Source: Isoetes taiwanensis (lineage: Eukaryota > Streptophyta > Lycopodiopsida > Isoetales > Isoetaceae). Taken from it: 64,000 nt of DNA. The stretch covers positions 1,460,287-1,524,286 of the forward strand of contig JAJEKV010000106.1 in the NCBI GenBank assembly GCA_021234155.1. The letters run 5' to 3'. The position numbers and the translations under genes are program-made. Below, one piece after another: positions 10,426-21,253 of the stretch (positions are counted from its first letter, which is position 1; each line of letters opens with the position of its first letter). The notes under the pieces are model-generated. The model made no database searches. It was not told the DNA's origin and saw only the letters and a program-made list of their open reading frames with translations.

Positions 10426-10612
10426 ACGCCAACACATGTGATAATTTTTCTGGAAAAAAGTCTTTCCAACTAGCTACATTTTCATTTGATACTTTTGCAT
10501 CCTTTAAAACGTGAACAGATCCATTTCATATGAAAGAACCACAAAAGAAGGTTCCCGCACCGTCCCTCAAGGAAGATCAACATTCAAAGGATCAAGCACG
10601 AAGGGTGCTGGT
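10418..10612. repeat. ~205-bp direct repeat, copy 2 (right of LINE fragment)
   Basis: Starts gataacgccaacacatgtga; see the copy at 9139-9345. Differences are scattered substitutions and small indels, so the duplication is old. Confidence 0.85.
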
Positions 10613-11092
10613 CTCTTGGAAATGACAATCCTTGACTCAATTCCCTCCAAGCTGGAACAGGCTTATCATTGCAAGCACCCATCAAATTCTCCCAATGGAC
10701 TCTCCATGCAATAATCACCACAATAAGCTTGATTTTGACCCCAAACTTATGCATCCTATCTTTAGCAAGTTTTGAAACCATATTGAGACATCAGTTAAGA
10801 GAAGAAAACACCAGAATCTTGAAGAAGGAAATACAAACAGAAATGAAAGGGAATGATTGGAAGGAAAGTGCAGAGATAATATGTTAACCTGCATGATGGG
10901 CTTGTTACCCTACATGATAGGCTTACTTGCCTACATGACACGCGTACATGTAGTATACGAAATCATGTGATCTAACGTGAGGGCTAGGAGATAACTTTTA
11001 CGTGCATGCACTTCTATGCATGCTGTAAAAGCTCGAATATGAAAAGCTTTGATGATGGATGTGAACTTTTTTATATTAAAACTGAAACCCTA
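10613..11092. other. No gene recognised
   Basis: No domain. A short imperfect triplet of 'ctacatgatgggctt' type occurs at 10890-10945. This is downstream (3') of the host exon at 11093-11206. Confidence 0.5.
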
Positions 11093-11206
11093 TTACAAAC
11101 CATCGTCCTCTGTATCAAATGAGGGCTGAAGATTCAGCATTGATGCAATTCTCCACTGCAGGTCGCGTAGAAGCATTCCATCTCCTTCATCCACAAATTT
11201 AAAATT
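11093..11206 (-). CDS. Candidate 3'-terminal exon of host gene (with 13549-13701)
   Basis: Minus strand: acceptor AAGGCAG (AG at 11207-11208), 37 codons and a TAA stop (11093-11095). It reads NFKFVDEGDGMLLRDLQWRI and ends PSFDTEDDGL, an acidic tail typical of a real C-terminus. It starts in phase 0, matching the phase-0 end of the exon at 13549-13701; the ~2.3-kb intron between them would contain a copia element. No family recognised. The start of the gene is not identified. Confidence 0.5.
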   Translation of the reverse strand, partial: NFKFVDEGDGMLLRDLQWRIASMLNLQPSFDTEDDGL

Positions 11207-11829
11207 CTGCCTTACTCACCACACTAATTACCATAATCTCAAGATGGCTGAATCAAATGGTAGAGAACTTGCACCATAAAGGTATAAAGTTCTGACAAGT
11301 TAGCATAAGGTTCACTTATTTCTATTCGTTAGAATTAGAGGAACTTCACTACAATTGAATAAAAACATTACCATAAAAAGGATCGGCTTGGTTATAATTG
11401 ATCCTATGTACGGCCCCAGACAACGATCCCATAATCTTTTGAATGACATTTCTCAGGTGAATGGACAACCTTATCAGAAGGATCTGGAAGAAAGCACAGG
11501 ATCAGCATAAATGCCTTCAATGGCCAAAAATTAACAAATGTGAATATGAATATCATACCTCAGTTAGATATAAGGTAGTTAGAAAGACAGTCCCTTAAAA
11601 AATTTAGAGACTTTTTGTTGCCCTTTCTATACATGCTATGTTGTCAATTCATCAAATATCGGAAACAAATATGTTGGCAGTTCGCAAGAGCCCAGAGGAA
11701 AAGGTATTGCATCCACTTATTACCATGCTCTTTAGGGCCGCAAACAAAGGTACTATCCAAGTCAAAACACGTTATATAACAAAGGTTATATTATCCGACA
11801 TAAAGTTATAAGGGATGGGGAGAGTGCAT
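11207..11829. other. No gene recognised (probable intron)
   Basis: AT-rich with no coding signal. It would be intron if the exons on either side belong to one gene. Confidence 0.4.
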
Positions 11830-12025
11830 TGTTAGAACTATGCTGACGTCTATGATGACGTCACACTGCTGGGTGACCACTTGTTGCTGGCGTGGCATTC
11901 TTATATAAGCCAGTCATGCGCATCATTATTTTAGTTATTTGCTTCCTAGCTAGAGTGTTCCTATTAAGCGCTTCTTTCCTGTTGTATCTTCCTTTCATTG
12001 CCATGTACAGCTCTAGAGTTCTACA
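11830..12025 (+). repeat. Copia-family LTR, plus strand, followed by a primer-site-like sequence
   Basis: TGTTAGAACT...TTCTACA, 196 bp. It shares TGACGTCACACTG, TTGCTGGCGTGGCA and TATATAAGCCA...GTCATGCG with the Copia-1 LTR. It is followed by TGGTTTCGGAGCTC at 12026, a mutated TGGTATCAGAGC primer site. No plus-strand gag follows, so it is a truncated element or solo LTR with leader. Confidence 0.7.
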
Positions 12026-12222
12026 TGGTTTCGGAGCTCAGGCATGGTGGGAAGGTTAGTGCAATTCACCTTGTGGGAGACTTTATTGGTCTGTTAAGAT
12101 TAAGCGCTTCAATATAAAAACTCACAAGCTGTATGGATTAAGGTAGCTTCTCAATAAGCGTGATAGCCATATGGCAATAAGCTTTTCCTTGCCGTTATGA
12201 CTACTCAGCTGTTTATGTCCTA

Positions 12223-12672
12223 CTATGGCCAAAAACCAGATCTTTGGTTTTGATGCAGAAAACCCAAATATAGCAGAATTATCATAACTTGCTCAATAAT
12301 ATCACTTCCTGCCCCAACCAAGTCTTGCTTAAGAGTCTTTAGATTAGAAAGATAAGTTGGCACCCCTTCATGCTGCTTAGAAAAGATTGCCTTGCAAGAC
12401 CTATAACAGTGCAAGAAAGTTTCACTCCTTGAATGCTTTGAAGGGTTTTAATTGTCTACTATTTCTGGATCTACAAGAGCTTTAAGATGATCAGATCTTC
12501 TTCTGCCTTTACAAGATCCTTGAGCGATTAAGTCTTCTTCTGCCTTCGTTTCCGCATCCCAATTTGCCTTTAGCTCTTTCTTCAATTTGACCAGTCCAAG
12601 ATAGACCTCAAAAAACTCGGTCCAAACTTTATAATTAGAACCATTTAGCACTGGATCAGATGAAACTTTCAT
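12223..12672 (-). pseudogene. Copia gag fragment (UBN2-like)
   Basis: Minus strand: MKVSSDPVLNGSNYKVWTEF at the N-terminus (12672 downwards), then after a frame change THLSNLKTLKQDLVGAGSDI-like residues near 12300-12350. Typical plant copia gag; it is lysine/glutamate rich and lacks a recognisable zinc knuckle. Its own primer site and LTR lie at 13068-13348. Confidence 0.7.
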
Positions 12673-13067
12673 AACCGTTGCTTATGACCAAAAAACTTCC
12701 AATCAATTTGGGAACAAAAATGGGTAAGATGCAACAAAAATCAAGCAAGATCCTTACAAAAAACCTGAATTTCGAAGATCAAACTAATAATCCTTTTAAT
12801 AGAGATAGAAACCGCCCTCTCCTAACAAGAATTAAACATTGATCAAGTAGGATCAAAATTTCTTCACATTCTTCCTTCAAAATGCAATGTAACTGCTTCT
12901 TGAAGAACAATGGTGAAATTCTGTCCAACACTCGCTTGATCTAATCAAGATTTTTAACAGTAAAAAGCTAACACAAATCCGACCTAGATCCCTAGGCATT
13001 TGCCAGAATTCCTCCTAACAAGCAAGATTTTGCAAGGTGGATCTTTCGCCATCATTTTTCTAAGAGG

Positions 13068-13348
13068 CTCTGATACCATTTTTGATTGTCATGTTTACAG
13101 GAAGAACAAGAAGGTAGTTACATTTTGTCTCAGTTATGACTTATGTCGTCATAAATGATTATGTGGCAAGCACGCGTGATGACATGGCAAGCATGTGTGT
13201 CTTGTTTAGGGTTAGTTAAAGGTTCGTAATCTCTAAGGTCTTTCAAATTCAAGAAACCCAATTCGACTACATAAATGACTTCGTTAGAATGGCAAAACTT
13301 TTGTTCCAAGAAAGACGTTACTTTATGGAGCTCAGAGCAGTGCAACAC
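13068..13348 (-). repeat. Primer site and probable 5' LTR of the copia at 12223
   Basis: Minus-strand TGGTATCAGAG at 13068-13078, preceded by a probable LTR end (…GACAATCA) at 13084. The outer LTR end is placed near 13348 (TGTGTTGCACTG on the minus strand), which is less certain. The LTR also contains two 'tgtggcaagcacgcgtgatgac'-like repeats near 13160-13190. Confidence 0.5.
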
Positions 13349-13548
13349 AGTTTGTTGCTATTCTAACCGTGACTGTTATCCTTCATATAGTCAGCAAGCA
13401 GCATACCTGTTTTTATGATTCTAATATCCCATTATATGCAACTTCTGCCTTAACAATATTTCAAATCTAGGCCTAGCTGTGGTTGTCCAACATTAAAATG
13501 CAACATCAATAAAAACAATATTTTAGAGAAGAAAAAAGAGTCTTTAAC

Positions 13549-13701
13549 CTGTTCATCGCCATAATCCTCTTCATCAGTCTGGCCCTTGCCCTCGAGCAAT
13601 GATCCCACAAGTAATGAAGCTCCATCGAATGGCAGCCATTGAAGCAACCTCAATGGAGCCTTAACAGAAATATTTTCCCATGATCTTGGTTTTGTAAGAG
13701 A
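13549..13701 (-). CDS. Candidate 51-codon internal host exon
   Basis: Minus strand: acceptor GATTCTAG (AG at 13702-13703), 153 nt with no stop, donor GTTAAAG (13542-13548). Product SLTKPRSWENISVKAPLRLL, then QWLPFDGASLLVGSLLEG, then an acidic GQTDEEDYGDEQ. It is phase 0 at both ends and composition is protein-like; no transposon family fits. The likely partner exon is 11093-11206. Function unknown. Confidence 0.55.
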
Positions 13702-15014
13702 CTAGAATCATCAAGGATACATTTATTGTCAATCATTTTATAAGACAAAGTTTGAATGATAACAAAACAAAATCAGAATATTGGATAATAAATCCCCAAT
13801 GTCCCCAGCAAAGATAAGGCAAATGGAATCTACACAATGTTCTAAGTATCTAGTGGAATGGCTGCCCACAAGATGAAATGTAACATGGTTGCCCCAATGC
13901 TCCAATGGCTTCTTAAGCATGCAATCATCCTTGTAAACAAACTAGTAGGTAAGTAATCCCCTTTAGATTAGATTTTTCATAAGTCGCAGTGCAACGTAGT
14001 TGCCCGACATTGCCGATACATGTGCATCTGTCCTTTATAAGAAATGTCTATTCTTTTGTAATATTTAAACAAAAGAACTGCTAGGTTCCATCAGCCAGAG
14101 ACATCGCATTAGTATCCTCTGTACAATAGCATCGAACCCAGCTGGAACTTCTTTGGCTCGGCAGCAAAGATGCATGGAAACCGGCCAAAACATGATAATC
14201 TGCTCACTAATTCCTTAATACTACCAGGGAAAAGTATCTCAATCTATTGTTCAAATCCATGATCATCTTATCTTATATAACAAAGTTTTAATGTATGTCG
14301 TGAATCAAAATGCAAATCTGACGGTCTAAATCACTCTTCAGATCCGGCTGTCTAGATCGATAGACCTGAGGCTGCTGCGCTTGGAAAGCCAGGTTGTTCA
14401 TCTTGCTCGCCACAATTTCATTTGGTTTATTTAGTGGCTCTAATTGAGTCGAACTTGATTTTTATGTAACAGAAATGGTAAATTGAGCTCTTGATTTTTG
14501 TGTAGATGCAGATGGTAAATTAAGCTGATTCTATTGGTGAGGTTGAAGCGAGTATTTATAACTGGGCGGTGCTGATCTGGTGAAACATGGTAAGATATCT
14601 CATACCCCCGGCTAAACAAAATTTTATGTTGTTATTTCTGACAAATTCAGGTCAGGTTTTTAATCTACATGAGAATGCAGAAGCGCATCTGACTCAGCTA
14701 CAACCATGAAGTTTGATGAGACCATTATCACCTAAAATTCTATTTATCTAATTGCATGTATTGGAGTCTTCTGTGGGATTCTTAGAAAATCTTTGGATCT
14801 ATTATGAGTAAACATGTACTACCTCTTCAATGTGTAATTTTGAAGATGTCAACAATGAAAATTTAACTGCAGAGTTAGTACTGCACTCTCTTCTCATTGT
14901 TGCTATCATTTATAGGTTCCCAACTAATCCCCAGCAATGCTGGGCACTTACTAGTAACCTAGAAGAAGAAGAATCTAGATGACCAGCGCATCAACACTGA
15001 ATACAGAACAGGTA
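13702..15014. other. No firm gene
   Basis: AT-rich, apparently intronic or intergenic. A minus-strand open stretch at 13738-13920 has no flanking splice pattern I trust. Confidence 0.35.
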
Positions 15015-15375
15015 CTAACTAAAGTTGTTAACATGGCTTCGTAGCATTCCATGATGCACGGGCCTGTTTATCTGTAGAATAGTGCTGAAAAGCCAAATAC
15101 TAATTAAATCTGCTGTCTGCTGCCTGTTAAGGGTCAATTTTTTTATATGGCACCGAAGTGTCAAAGCAAATAAGCTGGTACAACTGCAGGTCCTCAAACA
15201 AATGGAGAAGTCACAATAGTTTTTGTACTTAACTAACAGTAGCTTGCTTCTTTGAAGACAAGTAATGACATTAGATTCTAACTTGCTGTTGTAGATTACC
15301 AACAATATCATTACCTCCAAAATCTGCATCACAATAAACCTCCAGAGCATCAAACACATAACATGAGCCGAGGCC
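15015..15375 (-). pseudogene. Copia RNase H fragment
   Basis: Minus-strand frame (not the longest ORF) reads LEVYCDADFGGNDIVGNLQ and CHYLSSKKQATVS, the copia RNase H pattern 'Y-C-D-A-D-W-A-G...SSKKQ'. The catalytic CDAD is kept; stops interrupt. Neighbouring RT and 3' LTR are not recognisable. Confidence 0.6.
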
Positions 15376-15936
15376 ATGAGCCAAATTTCATCTTGCTAAT
15401 GCAAACTAACTTAGGGACCCAACCAACAGTGTAGGATTCCAAGGTCCGTAATCCCAAAGACCGAGTTTAGCGCAATCTGTTAGAACATAATAACCTTAAT
15501 TGCAGCAATTCGTCTGATGACTGGACCATTCCACGTCAAATCATCGTCAAATCATCACTGGTAACTTTATTGGTGGCATGAGATTCCATGTCATCATGTG
15601 ACCAGAAACTGAGCAATTTAGGCCGAATAAGTATGATAATTACTTTTATTTGTATAACAAGATTTCTAGCAACTCGCTGGCTTTACCCCGGGCATTCACC
15701 ATTAAGTAACTCATATGAGTCACCTATGTTTCCTTCACAGAGCTTCCAATTAATTAATATGGTTCTGATTCAGAGCCAGAATGATTAATTGGGTACAATT
15801 GCATCAATTGGGTACAATTGCATCAAGTGCTATGTTAACACATTGTTCTGCGGTCAAACAAAAGAAGGACGAAGTAGCTAAATGAGAGTTAAAACAGACA
15901 GTGCCGAGATTTGGCACCAGAACACCGTAATAGGAA
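15376..15936. other. No gene recognised
   Basis: AT-rich; a short direct repeat 'aattgggtacaattgcatca' occurs twice at about 15787-15826. Confidence 0.4.
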
Positions 15937-16078
15937 GGAAGGAAGGAAAGAAGGAGAGGAAGGAGGAGAGGGAGGGAGGGAGGGAGGGTATATTAACGTC
16001 TACGAGAGACCGCTTGGGTCTATGAGACCAAATATACATAAATCATGTCCAGCTAGGGGCGCATTTGCAGCCACCTAG
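15937..16078 (-). repeat. LINE 3'-end signature with GGAA/GGGA microsatellite, copy 1
   Basis: On the minus strand a tail reads ...GGTCTCATAGACC (5-bp stem, CAT loop) ... CGTAGACGTTAATA followed by a C/T-rich microsatellite (complement of the GGAA/GGGA run 15937-15990). The same end is joined to a LINE zinc-finger domain at 38640-39520, so this is taken as a LINE 3' UTR remnant. Confidence 0.6.
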
Positions 16079-16195
16079 AGAAAGAAAGAAAGAAAGATTT
16101 ATTAACGTCTACGTAAGATCCGAAGGGTCTATGAGACCATAACACATACAGAATTCAAGACCTCCAGGAGGAAAACCTTCCTGTTATCTAAAATA
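16079..16195 (-). repeat. LINE 3'-end signature, copy 2
   Basis: Minus strand: GGTCTCATAGACC..., CGTAGACGTTAATAAA, then (TTTC)n (complement of 16079-16096). It sits immediately beside copy 1 in the same orientation, with a different upstream UTR. Confidence 0.6.
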
Positions 16196-16599
16196 TACAA
16201 ACAAAAATATTAAGTTAACAGAACTTATAGTGAAAATCTAAGAATCTGCTATAGCCCATTTGTTCCTGTGACTGCTGCAAAGTAATACATAATACCCTTT
16301 CTTGGCTTGGTTTGATGCTTGATGCTTGATGCTTGGAAACGGAAATTAAAAGTGCTTGTTGGGGTCACTCTGAAATGGCCAAAAAAAGCTAAAGAGACTA
16401 CACAGCTCCACATGAAATCTTTCCAAAAGAAGGAAAAGGCAACTAGGCGTGTCCAAGGCATCACAGCATTGCTCTAAGTCCTTAAAGGGGACACTTAGAC
16501 AAACCAATCATGATGTCAATTCTGTAATTCAGTTTAATTCTAGGTGATTTATTTCTTTTCAATTACGTACTAGATCTACCTAGCACTTCCAACCTAGGG

Positions 16600-16695
16600 G
16601 ATGCTCCTAGATGATGACTTTTTGAGGTATCTATTTGGTCTCAAACACCCTATGTTCTCCCGTAGATGTTAATAAACTCTTTCTTTCTTTCTTAT
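16600..16695 (+). repeat. LINE 3'-end signature, copy 3 (opposite strand)
   Basis: Plus strand: TTTGGTCTCAAACACC, GTAGATGTTAATAAACTC, (TTTC)n at 16678-16694. It is inverted relative to copies 1 and 2, about 420 bp away. Confidence 0.55.
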
Positions 16696-17520
16696 TTCCA
16701 CAATTTCAGCATTACATAGGTGCTCTCCATCTCTCATCACTTATTCAATATTCTAACCTGCAATATCTCTGGCATCACAAATGATGATTCAACATATAAG
16801 AGTATTGAGAATAGCATCTGTCCTAGACTTGAAAAAACATGTGCAAAGATAAACATATTCAGGAGCAAGAAGCTTGCTTAACTCCAAGCAAACTATTCAG
16901 AACTTTGCATATCCTCTTGGATTCCCGTTGTCTCTTATCAAGTTGGGAAAGAGAGAAAGCAAATGTATTTGACAAGCCTGGCACATCATGAACATTGGAC
17001 TCTCCTTATGACGGTATAAGCTGAAGATCTTGTTGAAATATAAGCCATATTTGTGACTTTGTCACAATTCCACAAGTGTGCTCCCCTGAACAGGTCACTC
17101 ATCCTGTTCAATTCATTTTAGAACTGAACTTTAGGCAATATTAGTGCCCCGTTGCCCAATCTAAGCAGTGTTACCAAGATCTTCAATTGTGGCCAGTGTC
17201 ATTATCATCAATTCACGTGTTATGATTTTTGTATTTTTACTAAGACGTATGTGAAGAGCAAGAGTAAGTTCTGAGCGCTACGAGATCAAATGCCTTGTCT
17301 TGAATGGGTTTGCGCAGTTCTTGGAGACTTTGACATTTGCTGGAGTAAACACTTATTCTTGTCTCTTTATGTCAAGACATATGGCATCATTCGAGCCACA
17401 CGTAATGTAAATGTAATTAGTTTAGTTCCACTCATATATATACGGTAGCTCATAATGAATCTACTTCACAAAAAGATACAAATATGCCAATCGAGCAGGA
17501 CCGTGACAGCTTATGGCTGA
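16696..17520. other. No gene recognised
   Basis: AT-rich, without domain or long frame. Confidence 0.4.
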
Positions 17521-17742
17521 CGACAACCACCTGCACATAATGACAAAAAAATCTTAACTTGTGAACAAAAAGCTTGGGACAGGAACCATGCTTTTGCAAG
17601 AATTGGTACCTCAATTGATCGAAGAGAGGCCCAAGTTAAGGGGGTTCTTGTGGTTGAAAGGGGACAGCGCAAAGCATACGAACTTGGAAAGAGAAAAACA
17701 GATGCCTTGCCTGCCATCATATCGAATGCAAAAAGGACATGA
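17521..17742 (+). other. Exon-like open frame, strand uncertain
   Basis: Plus strand is open without an ATG from 17521 to a TGA at 17740-17742, with the candidate acceptor GACAG before 17583. It reads FARIGTSIDRREAQVKGVLV then ERGQRKAYELGKRKTDALPA, very basic. The opposite strand is also open (SYALRCPLSTTRTPLTWASL) with usable AG/GT borders and would agree with the minus-strand exon at 17972-18081. I cannot decide between them. No family recognised. Confidence 0.3.
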
Positions 17743-17971
17743 GTTATACTCCCTTATTAAGATAAAAATTAGAACATTACCACAGATCTTAGTTGGCTTG
17801 TCATGATTTATAGAGATATAAAACATTAAACTCAGCTGACGTGCAAGTAAGGATATGTCCACTCCTGGCAGAAGATCAACTGCACAATGGTTCAGAGGCA
17901 AGGTATAAGCTATTACAAAGGAAATGTTCAAATAGCATCATCATCCCCAAATTAACCAGCTCAATCATTAC

Positions 17972-18081
17972 CTCTGCCTCCATGGCATTGGATCCTCCCT
18001 TCTCTCTCCCCCCGGCATTTTTCTTTGTAAAGGAGTCTTTGACGCTATATGTGTAACCAACAATAGGTGTTAGAATATACC
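17972..18081 (-). CDS. Candidate host exon with a possible membrane segment
   Basis: Minus strand: acceptor TTTTAGCAG (AG at 18082-18083), donor GTAATG (17966-17971), 110 nt, phase 1 in and 0 out. Product YILTPIVGYTYSVKDSFTKK then a glycine/charged tail ending SNAMEAE. The frame stays open upstream through the acceptor (VVSVLAG). No family recognised; linkage to other exons on this strand is unproven. Confidence 0.35.
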
Positions 18082-18164
18082 CTGCTAAAACTGAAACTAC
18101 CTATCATGCCGTCATGCATACATACATGCTAATCATAAGAGGTTGTGTATGTCAAAAGATAATC

Positions 18165-18238
18165 CGACTTTACAAAAATCAGGTGTCACAAGACCAATGG
18201 TCACAAGGTCAACATCAGATGTCTTAGACTAAACAGAA
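18165..18238. repeat. ~70-bp dispersed repeat, copy 1
   Basis: 'ccaatggtcacaaggtcaac' then 'atcagatgtcttagactaaa'. Copy 2 is at 24683-24757 in the same orientation. Copy 1 lies just 3' of the LINE at 18329-19560 (minus); copy 2 lies just 5' of the LINE piece at 23760-24640. Confidence 0.6.
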
Positions 18239-18328
18239 AAAAAGGTAGATCTTTTTCACTTTTGCTCCTCCATGAATGTTCTCTTTTCCTGTTGGCACCA
18301 CAATCTTCCAACTTTTGGTATCATTGCA

Positions 18329-19560
18329 TCAAATGCAGTTGAATGAGGTTCCAATGCTGTTAGGGAGAACACTTGGGAGAACTCTTCGTATGTGCGCATG
18401 CATTGCATGGTGTGCTTCAACCGCAACACCTGCTTCTGCCCTCTTCTCCGTGTTGAAAGCTTTTAATGAGTGTTTATATGATGGAATGAATAGTTCTCTT
18501 TTGCGATAGACCTCTTTCAAGTAACAACCAGTCGTGCTGGGCAGCAGAGCAAAAAAGTCCTGTAAAGAATAACTTTTGATCCCGTACTTGACTCTGAGTG
18601 ACGCACATTTTGGGCAATGTAAGATTAAGTGGGCTTCATCTTCAATTTCGTCAGCCATACACACCTTGCACACCTTGCAGGTGCGCCTATGTCTAGGAAC
18701 ATTTCCCCATCTCCCCACTTCAACCCCAAGGTGATGGGAGCTTAGCCTCAACCTACAAAGTGTATGTCTCATAAATAAAGACGTTGTTTCACTCAAATAT
18801 GGCGCTTCCTGTAGATTGGGATTTATTGCTTCCCTATAAAAGATCTTTGACCCACCATTGGACCACCTTTTGCATCTCACCACTACTTGAATCCAGCTGC
18901 GTAGTGTTGACTTATCTGCTGGTAGATCATTTAAGGATGACCCCCATTTTTTAAGCCATTTATCGATAATTGCATACCATCCTTTCAAACTGCTTTGTAT
19001 CAGAGCCCGACGGGGAAGACTATCTTCACTCATATTCTGTACCTTTAGCAAGTAATTTAGAGTATTGCACCATGTTTCCGCTTCTAATGGGATTAGCCCT
19101 GCTTCAGCAAGCATCATAGCCCCTAACTCTGTCATGAGGAATTTTTTTTGTATTTTCTCAACCCCTTTCCAAGTATCCAAAGAGAGACCTGGCCCCCATA
19201 CGTCACGGCCATATAAAACCACTGATTGAACCAGTGCCTGATATAGTCTTTTCTTCAATGTCCAATCAAGTATCTTTGCCTTTTTACATTTACGCTGCAT
19301 TGTACACAATGCTTTTAATCCGCTATCTGCCCTTGTTCTGTGGCTCTATTCCAACTATAGTTTTGGTCAAGCAACAACCCCAAGTACTTATATACATCTG
19401 TAATTTCCACCTTCTGTCCGTCATAATGAAATGTATATTCACGTGACCTCGACCTCGTGCCAAAAATCAAAATCTTTGTCTTTCCCAAATTTACCTTCAT
19501 TTCCATAGCAGAGCAAAAAGAGCACAATGCATCTAAATATCTTTCCATATCTCGAGCATT
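18329..19560 (-). pseudogene. LINE ORF2 C-terminal half (thumb to zinc finger)
   Basis: Minus strand: RDMERYLDALCSFCSAMEMK and KVNLGKTKILIFGTRSR (19548-19440), VYKYLGLLLDQNY, then after a frameshift near 19310 a 326-codon frame with ALVQSVVLYGRDVWGPGLSL and the zf-RVT-like RTCKVC...DEAHLILHCPKC (about 18640-18690). The RT catalytic part is missing 5' of 19560, where Copia-2 abuts. Same clade as 9361-10425. The terminal hairpin/(TTTC)n tail is not present directly after it. Confidence 0.85.
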
Positions 19561-19590
19561 TCTAAATGGAGACCTTCTCTGTCAGTTCCC

Positions 19591-20560
19591 TTAAGGTAGT
19601 GAAGAACCTTCTTCCTTAAGGTAGTGAAGAACCTTCTTGGCTGCATGCCAGTGAGAGGACTTGGGATGATGCATGATACGTGTAAGAACCCCTACAATGT
19701 AGACGATATCAGGACGAGTAATAGTAACATAATAAAGAAGAGCTCCAACTAATTGCCTGTACAGTGTAGCAGCAGCGTCCTCATGTGCAGAATCAAGAAT
19801 CAGTTCTTCACCTCCTGGATCATGAGGTATAACTGAGGGCTCACAATCTGCCATATTAAACCTGTGTAATACCTCATCAACATATTTATGTTGCGAGAGA
19901 AAAATGCCATGAGGTTGTTGCCAAACTTGTAAACCCAAAGAGTAATGCATGAACCCCAACTCTGTAATCTCAAATTTCATACTCAGTAAATACTCGGTGC
20001 TTGAAATCAAATTAGTAGCATCTCCTGTCAGTACCATATCATCAACATATAGAAGTATAATGGAAAGTTGAGAGCCTCTAAGCTGATAGTAAACATTACA
20101 GTCAGCTCGAGACCTTTGATAACCAAGACTTAAAGAGAAAAGCATAAATCTTGTGATGCCAACAGCTAGGAGCCTGCTTGAGCCCATATAAACTCTTTTT
20201 GAGCTTGCAAACATAATCAGGAACCAGCGGATCTTGAAATCCAGGTGGTTGTTGCATGTAGATATCTTCATCGAGATCTCCATTAAGAAAAGCTGATTTA
20301 AAATCTAGCTGATAGACAGACCAACGTTTTTGATGCTGCCAAGGCCAAGACTGCAGGTAAGGTATCTGACCTTACAACGGGAGCAAACACCTCATTATAA
20401 TCAAACCCCTCCTGCTTCCTGCTGTAAAGCCTTTAGCCACAAGTCGTGCCTTATATTTGATATTGGATAACATACCATCTGAATGAAATTTGGTCTTGTA
20501 AATCCACTTTGCGCCAACAATATTAGTATTCAAAGGCTTCGGAACTAACTCCCATGCTTG
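19591..20560 (-). pseudogene. Copia-2 reverse transcriptase
   Basis: Minus strand: KYKARLVAKGF near 20440-20470, LLYVDDMVLTGDA (catalytic YVDD, about 20025-20060), FMHYSLGLQVWQQPHGIFLS, DEVLHRFNMADCEP, YRQLVGALLYYVTITRPDI, HAAKKVLHYLKE. This is the RVT_2 pattern of Ty1/copia. The 230-codon frame to 20283 is intact, but the start of the domain is frameshifted. Confidence 0.9.
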
Positions 20561-21253
20561 CTGGTCATGAAACTTCTAAGGTTGGCAGACCAGCTAGCCT
20601 TCGTGATCTCCTTAGGCTGGCTAGTGGAAAACTAAGTAAATCTGCTTGATTTTGAAGTGGAATCGACAAAGGAGAGTTTGATGGAGACATTGCAAGTTGA
20701 AGATAATCAATTGGACTAACTGACAGAGCAGAATCAGTAGAAATCGAAGAACCAACGGAAATAGAAGGTAAAGGCCCAAGTGAAGAGGAAGACAAAGAGT
20801 CAGCTGAAACAAAAGGTAAAGGATCAGGTGGATGGAAAGACAAAGAATCAGGTGAACTTGAAGTTGAACTTGAAATTGAAGGTGAGGCAGAGGAACATAT
20901 TGCAGGAGTAACAGTAGCATTAGGATCAATTCTAGCAGAGGACGGAACAGCAACACGAACATCGAATAAATCTTGAAGACATTTGTCATACTCGACACTA
21001 CGTGCCTCATAAAAACAGAAGAATAAACTGCCTCTTCTAAAAATTGCACACTTCTAGAAGGAAAAACCCTATTTGTAACCGGATCATAACATCTCCACGC
21101 CTTCATATTGTTTGGATACCCGATGAAAATCACTTGACTGCTTGATCAGAGAGCTTACCTCGTTTTTACAAAACCTCTCGAGGTAAGGTCGCATAGGCAA
21201 GACACCCAAAAGTTCTGAAACGAGAGACATATGATCGAACTCCATAGATAGCT
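20561..21253 (-). pseudogene. Copia-2 linker between integrase and RT
   Basis: Minus strand MIFIGYPNNMKAWRCYDPVT (21133 downwards) is the integrase C-terminal/GKGYRLYDP-like segment. It is followed by a low-complexity serine/leucine/proline linker near 20600-20870 and SRRSRRLAGLPTLEV at about 20565-20610, the motif that usually precedes copia RT. Confidence 0.7.
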
